From the NCBI GenBank assembly GCA_963555705.1, contig OY743174.1:57186234-57250233 (forward strand): a DNA stretch of 64,000 bases, given 5' to 3'. Within the stretch, counting starts at the first letter, position 1; each line of letters begins with the position of its first letter. The notes under the pieces were generated by a model. The model was not told where the DNA came from. It searched no databases and was given only the letters and a program-made list of their open reading frames with translations. Shown here one piece after another: positions 22,849 through 33,900 of this stretch. Position numbers and translations under genes: made by a program. Source of the DNA: Ligustrum vulgare. Its lineage: Eukaryota; Streptophyta; Magnoliopsida; Lamiales; Oleaceae.

Positions 22849-25188
22849 CTCCTCCGCACTAGGACAAACAATCAGCTTGTGATAAGTGTATTTTATACAC
22901 TTATTTGTATGTCTAAATTAGGTGTAATTATTTTTGTTTTGGAATATTTGCTATTTAATTTGTGTTTATCATTTACTTTTCAGAAAATATCCCAAAAGAT
23001 GAAAAATGATGAAATCAATGGGAAAAACGCATAATTGGATGTTAATTGGAGCTAAATTGGACAAGTGATAAGTTTGTGACGTCAACCGGAAAGATGCAAT
23101 GTGCCGAAGTAAAGGAATAAGAAGCTAGAGGATCCAGTTGAAGGAATTGAGAGCAAAACGAGCGAATTGAGAAGATTCCAAAGTATGAGGACTATATTGT
23201 TGCAATTGGAAGTTGAAGGACTGAAGAGCAAATTAAGCACGAGGGACCAACTTGCAGATATCCAATGATTGATTTGGATAATAAGAAGATATTTTGAGGA
23301 TTTTTAAGAGTTAATTGGATGCAAGTATAAGTCAAAAAGGAATGGAATATGATAAGAATATTACCATAAAATTGATTCAAATCCTAGAAGATTCTGGACA
23401 GAATTTTAGTCGGACTTTGAGACCATATTTTGGGGTAGTAAACGTTCGAATTAGGAAAATCCTATTTCAAGAAGAATTGTAGCCCTTTAAGTTATCTTTC
23501 TAACGCAATTTGAATAATCTTAATCGGATAAGGAAAGAGAAAGATATGGTCGAAATACTGAACACTGTGCAGATACCAAAAAAGACTCGCGCGCGGATTT
23601 GATGAATTTCTTTCCTTCTTCAACTTGATCTCTTCACCAACTATAAATACAACCTATTTGCACGAAAATCGGACCTTTGCCTCTCCATAGAACGAGCCAC
23701 AATAGAGAATCCAACATCAAATTCTTGGAGAATCAAGCATTGCAAAGGCGCGCGTGAATTGAAGATAATTGAAGAATCAAAACTTGGTGCAAGATTTCCA
23801 TTCTTTATATTATCTTTAATGAGCGTTAATTTATATTGTTTTTGTTATTTATTGATGATGTGTAACTAAATTCTATGTTGTGATGAACGATGTAGCCTAG
23901 TCATATTATTTTAATTCCAAATTCAGTTGTTTTAATGTTTTGTTGTATGTATTGATTTATTATTGTTCTTAATGCTTGAATTGCTTGATCACCAATTCAT
24001 GATTTATTGAGTTATTTCCATAATCCGAGAGGTGAGTTAATAATTTAGAACGTGGTAATAAATCCAGTAATTGAACAAGAGATAGATACATACTCGTGTT
24101 ATTATTGCGGTCGTGTGTGAATTCTTGCGTGTTATGCATCTAGATAAGGAATATTCGGACCCTCTGTAGAGATACATGGTTGACTTATTTAGGTAGAATT
24201 GATTTAAACTCGAGAGAGGAATTTCAATTTAAATTAGTGAATTCGACCGAGTACATAATTAGGAAATAAAGCATGGAATTGGAGTTAATATAATTGGCTA
24301 GGTGAAATCGGGATTCCCAACTACTTTACAATCGTATTTAAAAACAAAAGCAATTTCGCAATTTTATTTCTTTAGTTTAATTCTTTAGTTGTAGTTAACA
24401 ATCTCAAACAAATTCGCCCGTTCAAATAGAGTTAGGAACTAACACATTTCGGTACTTAATAGCAGTCCTCGTGGGATGATAATCCGGACTCTTAGGTCCA
24501 CTTTATTACTTCTCACGACCCGTATACTTGTGGGGATATCTCGCATCGATATCAGGTGAACAGCTTGCAAAGGGGGTTAAGGCACCTCTCGTTTGCACTC
24601 TGATGTCTAAGTTAATACTCATTTTCAGTAAATAAAAATTGGGTGCGGAAAATATGTGTGTAAAAAAAAGAAAACGGAGTGAGATTTTATACATTAAGTT
24701 TCTAACATTTTTCTTGGAGACAAATGCGTTCTATTTATAGCTAAAATTACCGTTCCAGATGGTGACATGTGCCATACTTTACACGTGTTGCTTCCCTGGC
24801 CGCTGGAGAGGTAAACCAATTGCAGGGATGTAATCATTGCTATCTACTATAGGGAATGGACACCTGTTACATCCCTTGAAAAAGGCGCTATCTCATCATG
24901 CCACAGTCTGCGAGTAGGGTTACATCTTTCTGATACATTGATCGATCCCATTGCCGATCCGATGAACCACCTCGGATTAAATCAGCTCGGAATAACCAGT
25001 TCGGAAATGAAGCGTCGGACAATATTTCATCCCAACAAATTCGTTAGCCCGTGGGACCCTAGGTTTTATATCTTGCTGGCATCCATTAGGGCTTGTGTGG
25101 GCCCCCACAAGTGACACTTTGGGCTTATTTTAGGCATGGTCGTAACATGTCCGGTTTACATCAGCCTCAAGTTTTAAAAATCGGTTAA
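22849..25188. mobile_element. Unclassified insertion splitting the LINE (contains a nested solo LTR)
   Basis: LINE coding similarity stops after 'GRTFDQHV' (about 22825-22850) and resumes at 25191 with the RNase H region. With the solo LTR at 22880-24562 removed, about 660 bp of unrelated sequence remain. This contains 'gggggttaaggcacctctcgtttgcactctgatgtctaagtta' and a GTGGGGGCCCACAC-like palindrome near 25095, resembling intergenic plant transposon debris. No termini or target duplication were recognised, so the class is open and both edges are approximate. Confidence 0.5.
22880..24562 (+). mobile_element. Solo LTR of a Tat/Athila-like Ty3 family, 1683 bp
   Basis: It begins TGATAAGTG and ends GGTGAACA. 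GCTTG stands directly on both sides (22875-22879 and 24563-24567), a perfect 5-bp target duplication, so this is a complete single LTR. A CTATAAATAC box (23642) marks the promoter. The same family occurs on the minus strand at 60787-61935, where the LTR is followed by a degenerate GCGCCGTTGCCGGGGA-type leader; this identifies the family as Tat/Athila-like. Confidence 0.9.
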
Positions 25189-25190
25189 AA

Positions 25191-25830
25191 ATGGCTCCTG
25201 AGGACGGTAAAAACTCGAAGGAATTGTTTGAAATAATTTGTTGGGAATTATGGAACAATAGAAACGGTTTGGTGTGGCAAGCTCCTTCACTCGTCGTCCT
25301 TAAAATTGTAAATCAAGCCAAATGTTTTTACCAACAGTGGAGTGAGGCGCAACATAAGGTGCCACACAACATGCTTCAAGGTGCTGAAGATGAAGTCACA
25401 ATATGGAAACCTCCAGGGGCTGGCTGCTTGAAAATAAATGTCGATGCAGCTATTTTTAAAGAACAAATGAAGGCTGGGATTGGAATGATCATCAGGGATG
25501 AGTATGGATTCTTTGTGGCAGCAAAGGTTTTACAAATTCCAGGGGACTTTGATCCATCTGTGGCTGAGGCTTTAGGTGTTAGAGAAGCTTTGGGCTGGAT
25601 AAAGAGTAAATTCCCCGGTGTTTCAAGCATTGAGTTGGATGCGTTGATCGTAGCTGGAGCACTTCGAAATGGTAGCACAGATAACTCATATTTTGGTATG
25701 ATTATTGAAGATGTCACTCACTAGCTCTTGAATCACATGGACTTGGCTTCAGATGGATTAGAAGGTCTGCGAATCGCGTAACCCATGCCCTTGCAAAGGC
25801 AGTGAAATCTGTGCCAGCTCCTAGAGAATG
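25191..25830 (+). pseudogene. LINE ORF2, RNase H region and 3' end (second part)
   Basis: The frame from 25191 reads ...EIICWELWNNRNGLVW, then an RNase H-like domain WKPPGAGCLKINVDAA (INxDAA carries the first Asp), IGMIIRDEYGFF, AEALGVREALGW (catalytic Glu) and ELDA (Asp). A stop follows at 25722, and homologous-looking codons continue in other frames to about 25830. These are the C-terminal domains expected after the zinc knuckle that ends near 22757, so both parts are one LINE copy. Confidence 0.85.
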
Positions 25831-26578
25831 ACTCTATTTTCCTCCATTATTTATTGATGATGTACTCCTTTCCGACTTGAATAAATTTTATTGCGTCAAT
25901 TTTATTTTTTTTCGTTGTTCATTCTTAACTAAACATTCTTTAAAGGGTGACTATATTACCACCATAGTTTTTTTATTGTATTACTCATCCTTAACTTTTA
26001 CTTATTATTACAATTATATCCTCAAATTTTTTACTACGTTTTTATCCATAACATTTTATTAATTAGTACATCTTATATCTAATGACAATATCCGTTAAAA
26101 ATTTTCATCTTCGTTTGGTAACACTGTTTGGTTTATAAATTTGTTTATTTATGATTTCGAAGTAAAAAGTAATGTTGAAGATTGGAGAGAGAAAATGTGT
26201 GTAGTTAAAAAGTAATTTGAAAAATTTTATTGTTTATAAACATCTTTATAAACAAAAAAAATTATTTTACCAAACGGACGCTTCAGTAAAATAGCCTTCG
26301 AAATATTTTAAAATAATAAAAAAGACCACAAACATAAAAATGCAACTATGTATTTTTCCTTTGTTTTAAATATTTTAAAGCTGCTCAACAAAATTTTTGG
26401 ACAAAATTCATGATTAGATATAAGATTGAAAAAAAAAAAAACTAAGGATAAACATGCGATTAATTGAACTCTCTTAATTTATGTATTATTAAAATAAATT
26501 GATAAAGTAAGAAATTTCTTAAAATGACAAGTGAAAATGAGAGGGAAACTGAGTGCGTAAAATGATGACTGTTATCTC
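25831..26578. other. AT-rich spacer with one MITE, no gene
   Basis: Apart from the MITE at 26110-26281 I see no structure and no credible reading frame. Confidence 0.5.
26110..26281. mobile_element. MITE, 'tttggtaa' family
   Basis: Ends CTTCGTTTGGTAAC and TTTACCAAACGGACG are inverted. The interior has TTTATAAA stretches and 'gtgtgtagttaaaaagtaatttgaaaaatttt'. It closely resembles the copy at 43581-43720, upstream of the second transporter gene. Confidence 0.75.

Positions 26579-26624
<46 letters not shown>
26579..26624. repeat. (TA)n microsatellite, ~23 units
   Basis: An uninterrupted TA alternation ending in a short GATA tail. Confidence 0.95.
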
Positions 26625-26626
<2 letters not shown>

Positions 26627-26809
26627 TAGATGATTATTGAAATACTTTTGAAGTTTGGTCATTAAATAAAAATCTTGAAGTTGAGTGACCGTTCAGATAC
26701 ATTTTTAAATTGAGTAGCTAAATAGTTACATTCAGTAAATTGGGTGTCCATCTCGGTAAAAAAAAATCACACACTGGAAAACAGGAGCATGCCTCGGGCG
26801 AATCGGCAT

Positions 26810-26859
26810 CGCCGCCCACCACCATGCTTCTACCCGTCATGGGAAAAAGGTGGGCGGCG
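26810..26859. promoter_or_regulatory. GC-rich inverted repeat about 1.1 kb upstream of the first transporter
   Basis: CGCCGCCCACC (26810-26820) and GGTGGGCGGCG (26849-26859) form perfect 11-bp arms around a 28-base loop, in otherwise AT-rich DNA. The equivalent place upstream of the second gene (about 42640-42700) keeps a related but degenerate version. Function unknown; it could also belong to an old transposon. Confidence 0.45.
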
Positions 26860-27699
26860 TACGGCTCAGACATTTTATGGCGAACGTGTCGTGAGAAAAA
26901 ATAATTATCTCTCACAAGAATTAATTAACTAAGCTGATGTCCTAGTTTTTTTGGCGGGAGTCTTTCCTTGTGGGTTAAATACAGTTTTTTGGCTAATTCG
27001 TACAGGTGTTAACACAATGGTTTGTACGGCGCGCAGGCCCTTTTGTTGACGTAGCCATTGCCCATAGGCGGATGGACAAGTCCCGGCGTGATACCATGCC
27101 TTCTCCGCCGTGTACCATTTTTTATCTTTATATTATCATTATATGCAGGGATGGATGATAAAGAAAATGTAGATAATTCTGAGAATATAATTTTTTCAAC
27201 GGAATCAAAATATTGTTTATTGGAAGGTAGTTGTGAGAATCAGTTTCAATCAATAACGTGGTGGAATGGTTTTTGCCTAGACGTGGACATCATTTTATCT
27301 ATTTATTTTTGCTGATACTGCATGAGCAATGCATCATATATATTCTAGAATGCCACAAAATGGTTCAAAGGTTAGAACAATGCTGGAGTTGGTAAATTAT
27401 TATATTAACTTCAAATTTTAATCTGTAAATAATGTTGGCCTACTCCAGCATTTTGCACCTTTAGCTATTAATATCATAATGTCAAGTTTGTCCATGTCCA
27501 AATAGCCTGCTAGAGGCATGGAAAAAGTTCCTGCCACCGTTTTGAAAATATCTAAAATCATAAGAAGCATGGCTGAAGTCCATGATTAGGCATGAACCTT
27601 AGCTGAAAGTAAAAATTCTAGTAACTATTGTATAAAGTAATTTCGTTTTCTTCTTTCAAATGCTTAATCCATAAGCAGATGAAGCAAGTGATGCATTAA

Positions 27700-27991
27700 C
27701 TTACCTCATCATTTCGTGTTAGTCAACACTGGATTTTACAAACAAAACTCTGTATTTAATAATACCTTTGCCTTTTATATTAGATTATATAATCATTTGG
27801 CCAGTAAAAAAAAAAAAATTAATTCTGCAAGAATGATGCATGGCCTTACCTCATCGACTTTCGTAGTCTGAAGACAGCAAGTATGGAAGAATAAAAGAGA
27901 AGAAAATAATCAGTACAAGTCTTCTATATCCATTATTCCTATTTCCTATATATAGAAAGGTCTGAAGCTGAAATAGATTGTCCATACCACC
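27700..27991 (+). promoter_or_regulatory. Proximal promoter of the first ABCG gene
   Basis: CTTACCTCATC occurs at 27700-27710 and 27845-27855, each preceded by a GATGCAT-like sequence and followed within a few bases by TTTCGT. The same two-copy arrangement is found upstream of the second gene. CTATATATAG at 27946-27955 is the best TATA candidate, but it lies only 37 bp before the ATG, which would leave a very short leader; transcription may instead start further upstream. The ATG context (ACCACCATGGC) is close to the plant optimum. Confidence 0.5.
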
Positions 27992-30900
27992 ATGGCTCAG
28001 TTAGTTGGTGCAGATGAAATAGAATCATTCAGAATTGAGCTATCAGAGATAGGAAGAAGTTTGAGGTCATCATTTCGGCGTCATGCCACAAGTTTTCGAA
28101 ACAATTCAGTCGTAAGTTCTGCAAAAAATGTTGATCTTGACAATGATGAATCTGTCTTACAATGGGCTGCAATCGATAGACTGCCAACATTTGAACGATT
28201 AAGAACTTCTTTGTTTGATGAGAACGATGGAAATGAAGCTGATGGTAGAGGAAAACGAGTAGTTGATGTTACTAAACTTGATGCCCCTGAAAGGCATATG
28301 TTCATTGAGAAGCTCATTAAACATATTGAACATGATAATCTTCGTCTGTTGCAGAAAATAAGAAAGAGAATAGACACGTGAGATCCTTCTCCTTCTGCAT
28401 ATGAACATATATATACTGCTAAAATGATTTTCTACTATACTTCCACACCCTTATGTAACTATACATTTTTTGTCTTTTGCAATTTTAAAATTCTTTCGGG
28501 TATTCTATTTTGTTTTGAATAGTATATATTGCTGCTTCAAATTAGTAACGTCGTGGGATTAAGGATTCTATTTGATTTTTTCAGAGCTGGTGTAAAATTG
28601 TCTGCCATTGAAGTCAGATACACCAATTTGTCTATCGAAGCCGAATGTGAGGTTGTTTACGGAAAGCCCCTACCAACTCTATGGAATTCTCTAAAAAGCA
28701 TGTTTTTGGTACGTATTTGTATTTTATTTAAATTAGATTTAGTTAATCAACCATTTTTTCTATCCTTGTTCTATGTATGAAAACCTTTCTTTTAACAAAC
28801 TATATGTTGATGATTCATTTTGGAATGAGTTAATTATGGGCTGAACAACCGAAGTACCATCAGCCACAACTTTCTCCTTGGCTGGTACTTGTGATGCGTT
28901 AATGTGTGGTTTATATTTCCATGCATGACTTTGGATAAATGTAGCCTTTTTTTTTTTTCACTTGGTCATATTAAGCTGATCTTAATATCACGAGTGGTAG
29001 GACTATTATTTACTCCATAGATCTACATATATCGTGTGCCTCCATTTGTGTTTCTGTCCTGCAATTGATATCACTATATATATATAAAAGGAAATACATT
29101 TGATACTTGATATTCATCTCATTCTCCTGTTTTATGAGCTGACGAAAGAATCATTTGTGTATCAAATTTGAAGCATCCTCCTAGTTATCTTTGCATATAC
29201 TGAGTCTTACCTTTGTTACTTTGACAGGAGCTTGCCAGGCTTCCAGGTTTACCGTCACAAAAGGAGGCTAAGATAGGCATCATGAATGGTGTCAGTGGTA
29301 TCATTAAACCAGGAAGGTACAATTGTTGAGGCTTCAATTGTCTTTCTATTTGCTTTTTGCCATACAATTGTTAATACTTCAATTGAATTACATTTTGATT
29401 TGTTTCTTAATCTCACCAAGCACCATTCTAGACAATCTTTTGCTGGTAACAGCTGAGATTTAATTGTTTCAGAGTTACTCGAGCTACTATTGTTTTACCA
29501 CATGCCTTCTAGAATTACTATCTAATCATTGCACGCACAGTCCTGCAGAATATAAAAGCTGCCATCATTATTATGCCTGTTCGATGGACATTATAAAGAG
29601 AAATTGATGTTTTGAATAGTGATTTTTCGGAGAACGTGTGGTTAAAAAGTAGGAAAATTTTGGATTTATGTGTAGAATATTTTATTATGTGAATGTTGGG
29701 TTAAAAATGAGCACGAAAAAAAATGAGGTTCGGAAAAATGAGAGACAAACATAGGTTTAATGTAATATACAAGAATTAAATTCCACTTAAATAGAGAGAA
29801 AAGGAGAAACTTTGAGCTCATTTTACTACATGGTTTGTTCTGATAAGCACAGCATGCTATGTTGCTCGGACTCTTTATTTTTTAAGAAGTACCCGTGTCG
29901 GACACATGGGTACGAGATAAGGGTATATGATCCTTTTCGGATCCTTTAAATCAATGAGGATACTTTATAGCATTAAATTAAAAGAGGATCTTTTATATCC
30001 CCTAGGAAATGCATCTATAATTACCGATATATAAATTTCTAAAGTAATTTGATGTTTATTTGACGTATCCAAGCACTCGTGTCAAATTTTTTTTGTCCTT
30101 TTAACCATATTCCAATATCTTAGATTTTAGAAGAAAAATCCGACCAGTATGTACCCCCGTACCGGACACCCGTTCCTGAGTCCAAGCAACATAGACAATA
30201 AGTCTAAACTTCTCTAATTTTTTCCATAAGATTGAAATATTTCTAATTTCTAATTCAATAATTTGAAGCTTGACTTGATAATATATTGATAAGGATATTT
30301 TTGTTCAGCCTAAGATTTCTCCTGATAGATTGAAAATATCCTTGTTTGACAAATAGATTTACTTGTGTGTGTTTTATTTATGTACACACATACTAAGGCT
30401 GCGTTTGATAGTGATGATGGAATTTGGGTTGAAAGAAAATGAATTCCAGGGAATTGAGTTTTAGGGAATTGAATTCCTGGGAATTGGAAGTTTAATGTGT
30501 TTGATTGGTTTAATTTTCTAGGTAGAAAAAGTAGGGAATTTTTCAACTTTTTTTGTTTGATTGACATTATTTTCCATGGAAAATAAAGTAAAATTGATCT
30601 ATTTTAGTAAAAAAATATTTTTATTTTTATTTTTATTTTTTACACATTTGTATTTGATAATAATAATATTAATTTTTAGAAAATAAATAAATTAATTAAC
30701 AACAACAAAAATGATCAAACGTAACGAAAATTGTATAAGATTTTCCATGGAAAATAAAACCTCCTCCCCCCTTGGAAAATGAATTCATTCAAAATAAGGA
30801 AAATACCGAATTTCGAGACAAGTGGAAAAATGAATTCCATGGAAAACTTAGATAACCAAACAACGTAAAGTTGGAAAATCACATGGAAAATATGTGATTT

Positions 30901-33900
30901 TCCATGGAATTTAAAGCGTATCAAACGCACCCTAACTGCTAATTTGGCTATGGTGGCTTCCACTATTGTCACGTCACACATAAGAGTGCAGCTAACTTGC
31001 AGTAGTTCTGTACTTCAATATAACGTTTGAAGCAGAAGTTGAAGTTCTACAGGTGTTGATCCTTTTAGTCAAATTTATCTCGTTGAATTAGATTTTCAAA
31101 TAATTGATAAATTAGAAGTTCTGTTGTTGCAGAATGACTCTGCTGCTTGGTCCTCCTGGGTGTGGAAAGACCACTTTACTGAAAGCTCTCTCTGGAAATT
31201 TGAACAAATCACTCAAGGTGCCCCACTTTCTGTCTCTGTCCATCCTCTAGTGGATGAAAACATATTTGATTTTTTTTTTTTTTTTAAATAGTTTTCTGAT
31301 CAAACACGTCCTTGGAAAATACGCATAGTTGTCAATAAAAAAGAGCTTGAAAACCTAAACTGGTTATTAAGTTAAGTAACTTAATGTAGTTTATCTCGTG
31401 GCTTTGTTTTTCTATATACTAGAAGTCACCCAGTTTTTAGTTATATCCTGAACTAATTTCATTTCCTTAATCATAGTACGAGTATAATTATACGCAATTA
31501 CTGTTTGTTTAATAGCTAGTCCAGTGACAACAATGGAAACATCAGTGAGAGATGTTAACAGTTTGATGAAATGTATACTTCATCAGAAACTGCTATATGA
31601 CAACATGACAACAGAAGAGTTTTGTCTTTCCCTCCACAGGTCACTGGTGAGATTTCCTATAATGGCTATAAATTGGAAGAGTTTGTGGCACAGAAAACTT
31701 CAGCTTTTATTAGTCAATATGATCTGCACATGCCTGAAATGACTGTCAGGGAAACCCTTGATTTTTCATCACGATGTCAGGGTATTGGAAGCAGAGCTGG
31801 TGTGTCCTGCTATATATAATACCAGTTGTTTTTTGAAACAATTTTCATCACAATATGGGATATGATTTTCCTTTTTCTTTTTTCTCTAAAGAAATTTTGA
31901 CAGAGCTTACTAGAAGGGAGAAAGAAGCAAAAATTGTTCCAGATCCAGATATAGATACTTATATGAAGGTATATTTTTATTTGCTGATATTCTGCCTTTT
32001 GTTTTCTGGACTCGTGAAGTTAGTGTGTTTATTGCAAAAGAAAACTTGGTCACCCTTGAGTGATACTCGTAGAAATGTTGAGTGCTTAGTTCATTTAGTG
32101 TGAAAGGTTTATGCTCATATGTAGGGTGTATTATGAAAACGATGAAAAACTTTTTCATCATGTTAAGGCCATTAATTTACCATAAGAGTAACAAATATAC
32201 TACTATGGTGCTAGGACTAGAATTCCCAATTGAAATATGGAGAAAACATCGTATTTTAAGGACACGACTTGCATTCTGCATCCTCTTTTGTAATACCTTT
32301 ACTTGTCAGTTCTTTTTGAAATTTGGGAAAAATATAAATTAGCACCCCATCTGCGTTAGAAACTTGATAATTACCCCTTTTTGTTTGAAATTACCTGATT
32401 CTACTGGATTCAGCTAAAATTAGTTTGAGTAAAGAATCTCTCCACAATTCACCAATGATCTTCACTGAGTTGCTAAGCTTAAATACTGTAGTGTTCTAAT
32501 GCCAGCATATTTGTGCAGGCAATTTCTGTGGAAGGACAAAAGACAACTCTTCAGACAGACTACATATTAAAGGTATTCTCAAACTTGATGTAGCATTGAA
32601 TTTATTTTTGCCGTTTTGGGCTAGAACCCACATTTTGATAGTCTATCCTATTATTCTGAAAATCTTAGATTCTCGGACTTGATATCTGTGCTGACACTCT
32701 CGTTGGAGATGCCATGAGGAGAGGTATATCTGGAGGTCAGAAGAAAAGAGTGACAGCAGGTAATTTGATGCCAATATTTTTTCATCTTTCTTTCTGATAA
32801 TAATAAAGAGGCTCAAGAAAATTCCAACTACCAGTAACATCTGAACCCAAAAATAATTTTTCAAAATGCATTTATATTGAGAAGTTGGTAATGTTGGATT
32901 ATGCAGGCGAGATGATTGTTGGACCAACAAAAGCATTGTTTATGGATGAAATTTCAAATGGCTTGGACAGCTCGACTACGTATCAGGTTGTTGCTTGCCT
33001 TCAACAATTAGCACATATCACGGATGCTACCGTACTTGTGTCCCTTCTGCAGCCTGCACCAGAAACTTTTGATCTTTTTGACGACATCATCTTGATGTCA
33101 GAGGGAAAGATTGTCTATCACGGGCCTCAATGTGACATTTTAGAATTTTTTGAGGATTGTGGATTTAGGTGTCCTGAAAGGAAAGCAGTAGCTGATTTTC
33201 TGCAGGAGGTAATTTCATCACGTTAGTATTGATATTTTTTCAGAGCTTCTTCATTAAGTAAAATAATTATATGTTGATTGGTTTGCAGGTTATCTCCAGA
33301 AAAGATCAGGAACAATACTGGTGTAAAACTGAGCAAACTTACAGTTTCGTTTCTGTTGATATGTTGTCAAGGAAATATAAGGAGTCTCCTTATGGAAAGA
33401 AGCTTATCAACGAGCTTTCTGTGCCTTTTGGGAAGTTCACGAGTGACAATAAAGCCATTAGTTTTGATGTGTATTCTCTTCCTAAATGGGACCTCTTTAA
33501 AGCCTGTATGTCCAGAGAAATTCTTCTCATGAAAAGGAATTCTTTCGTTTATGTATTCAAAACTGTTCAGGTGAGGACAACTATTTTTCTCAGTTCCCTA
33601 CATTTATTCACACACCACTGGCTATACAAATTCTAATTTCCATTTATCTATTAGTTGTTATGTATGAAAATCTTGAGTAAATATTTGCTCGCAGCTTGTC
33701 ATTATCGCATCTATCACTATGACTGTGTTTTTGAAGACTCGGATGGATATTGATCTTGTTCATGCCAACTATTACCTGGGGTCTATATTTTATTCTCTTA
33801 TCATTCTTCTTGTTGATGGTTTCCCGGAGCTCAATATGACTGTTGCAAGACTTGCTGGTTTCTACAAACAGAGAGATTTGTACTTCTATCCAGCCTGGGC

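Noticed and set aside
28081..28408. Minus-strand frames opposite exon 1 of the first transporter (also 44565-44885)
   Set aside because: Shadows of the coding strand, conserved only because the exon is.
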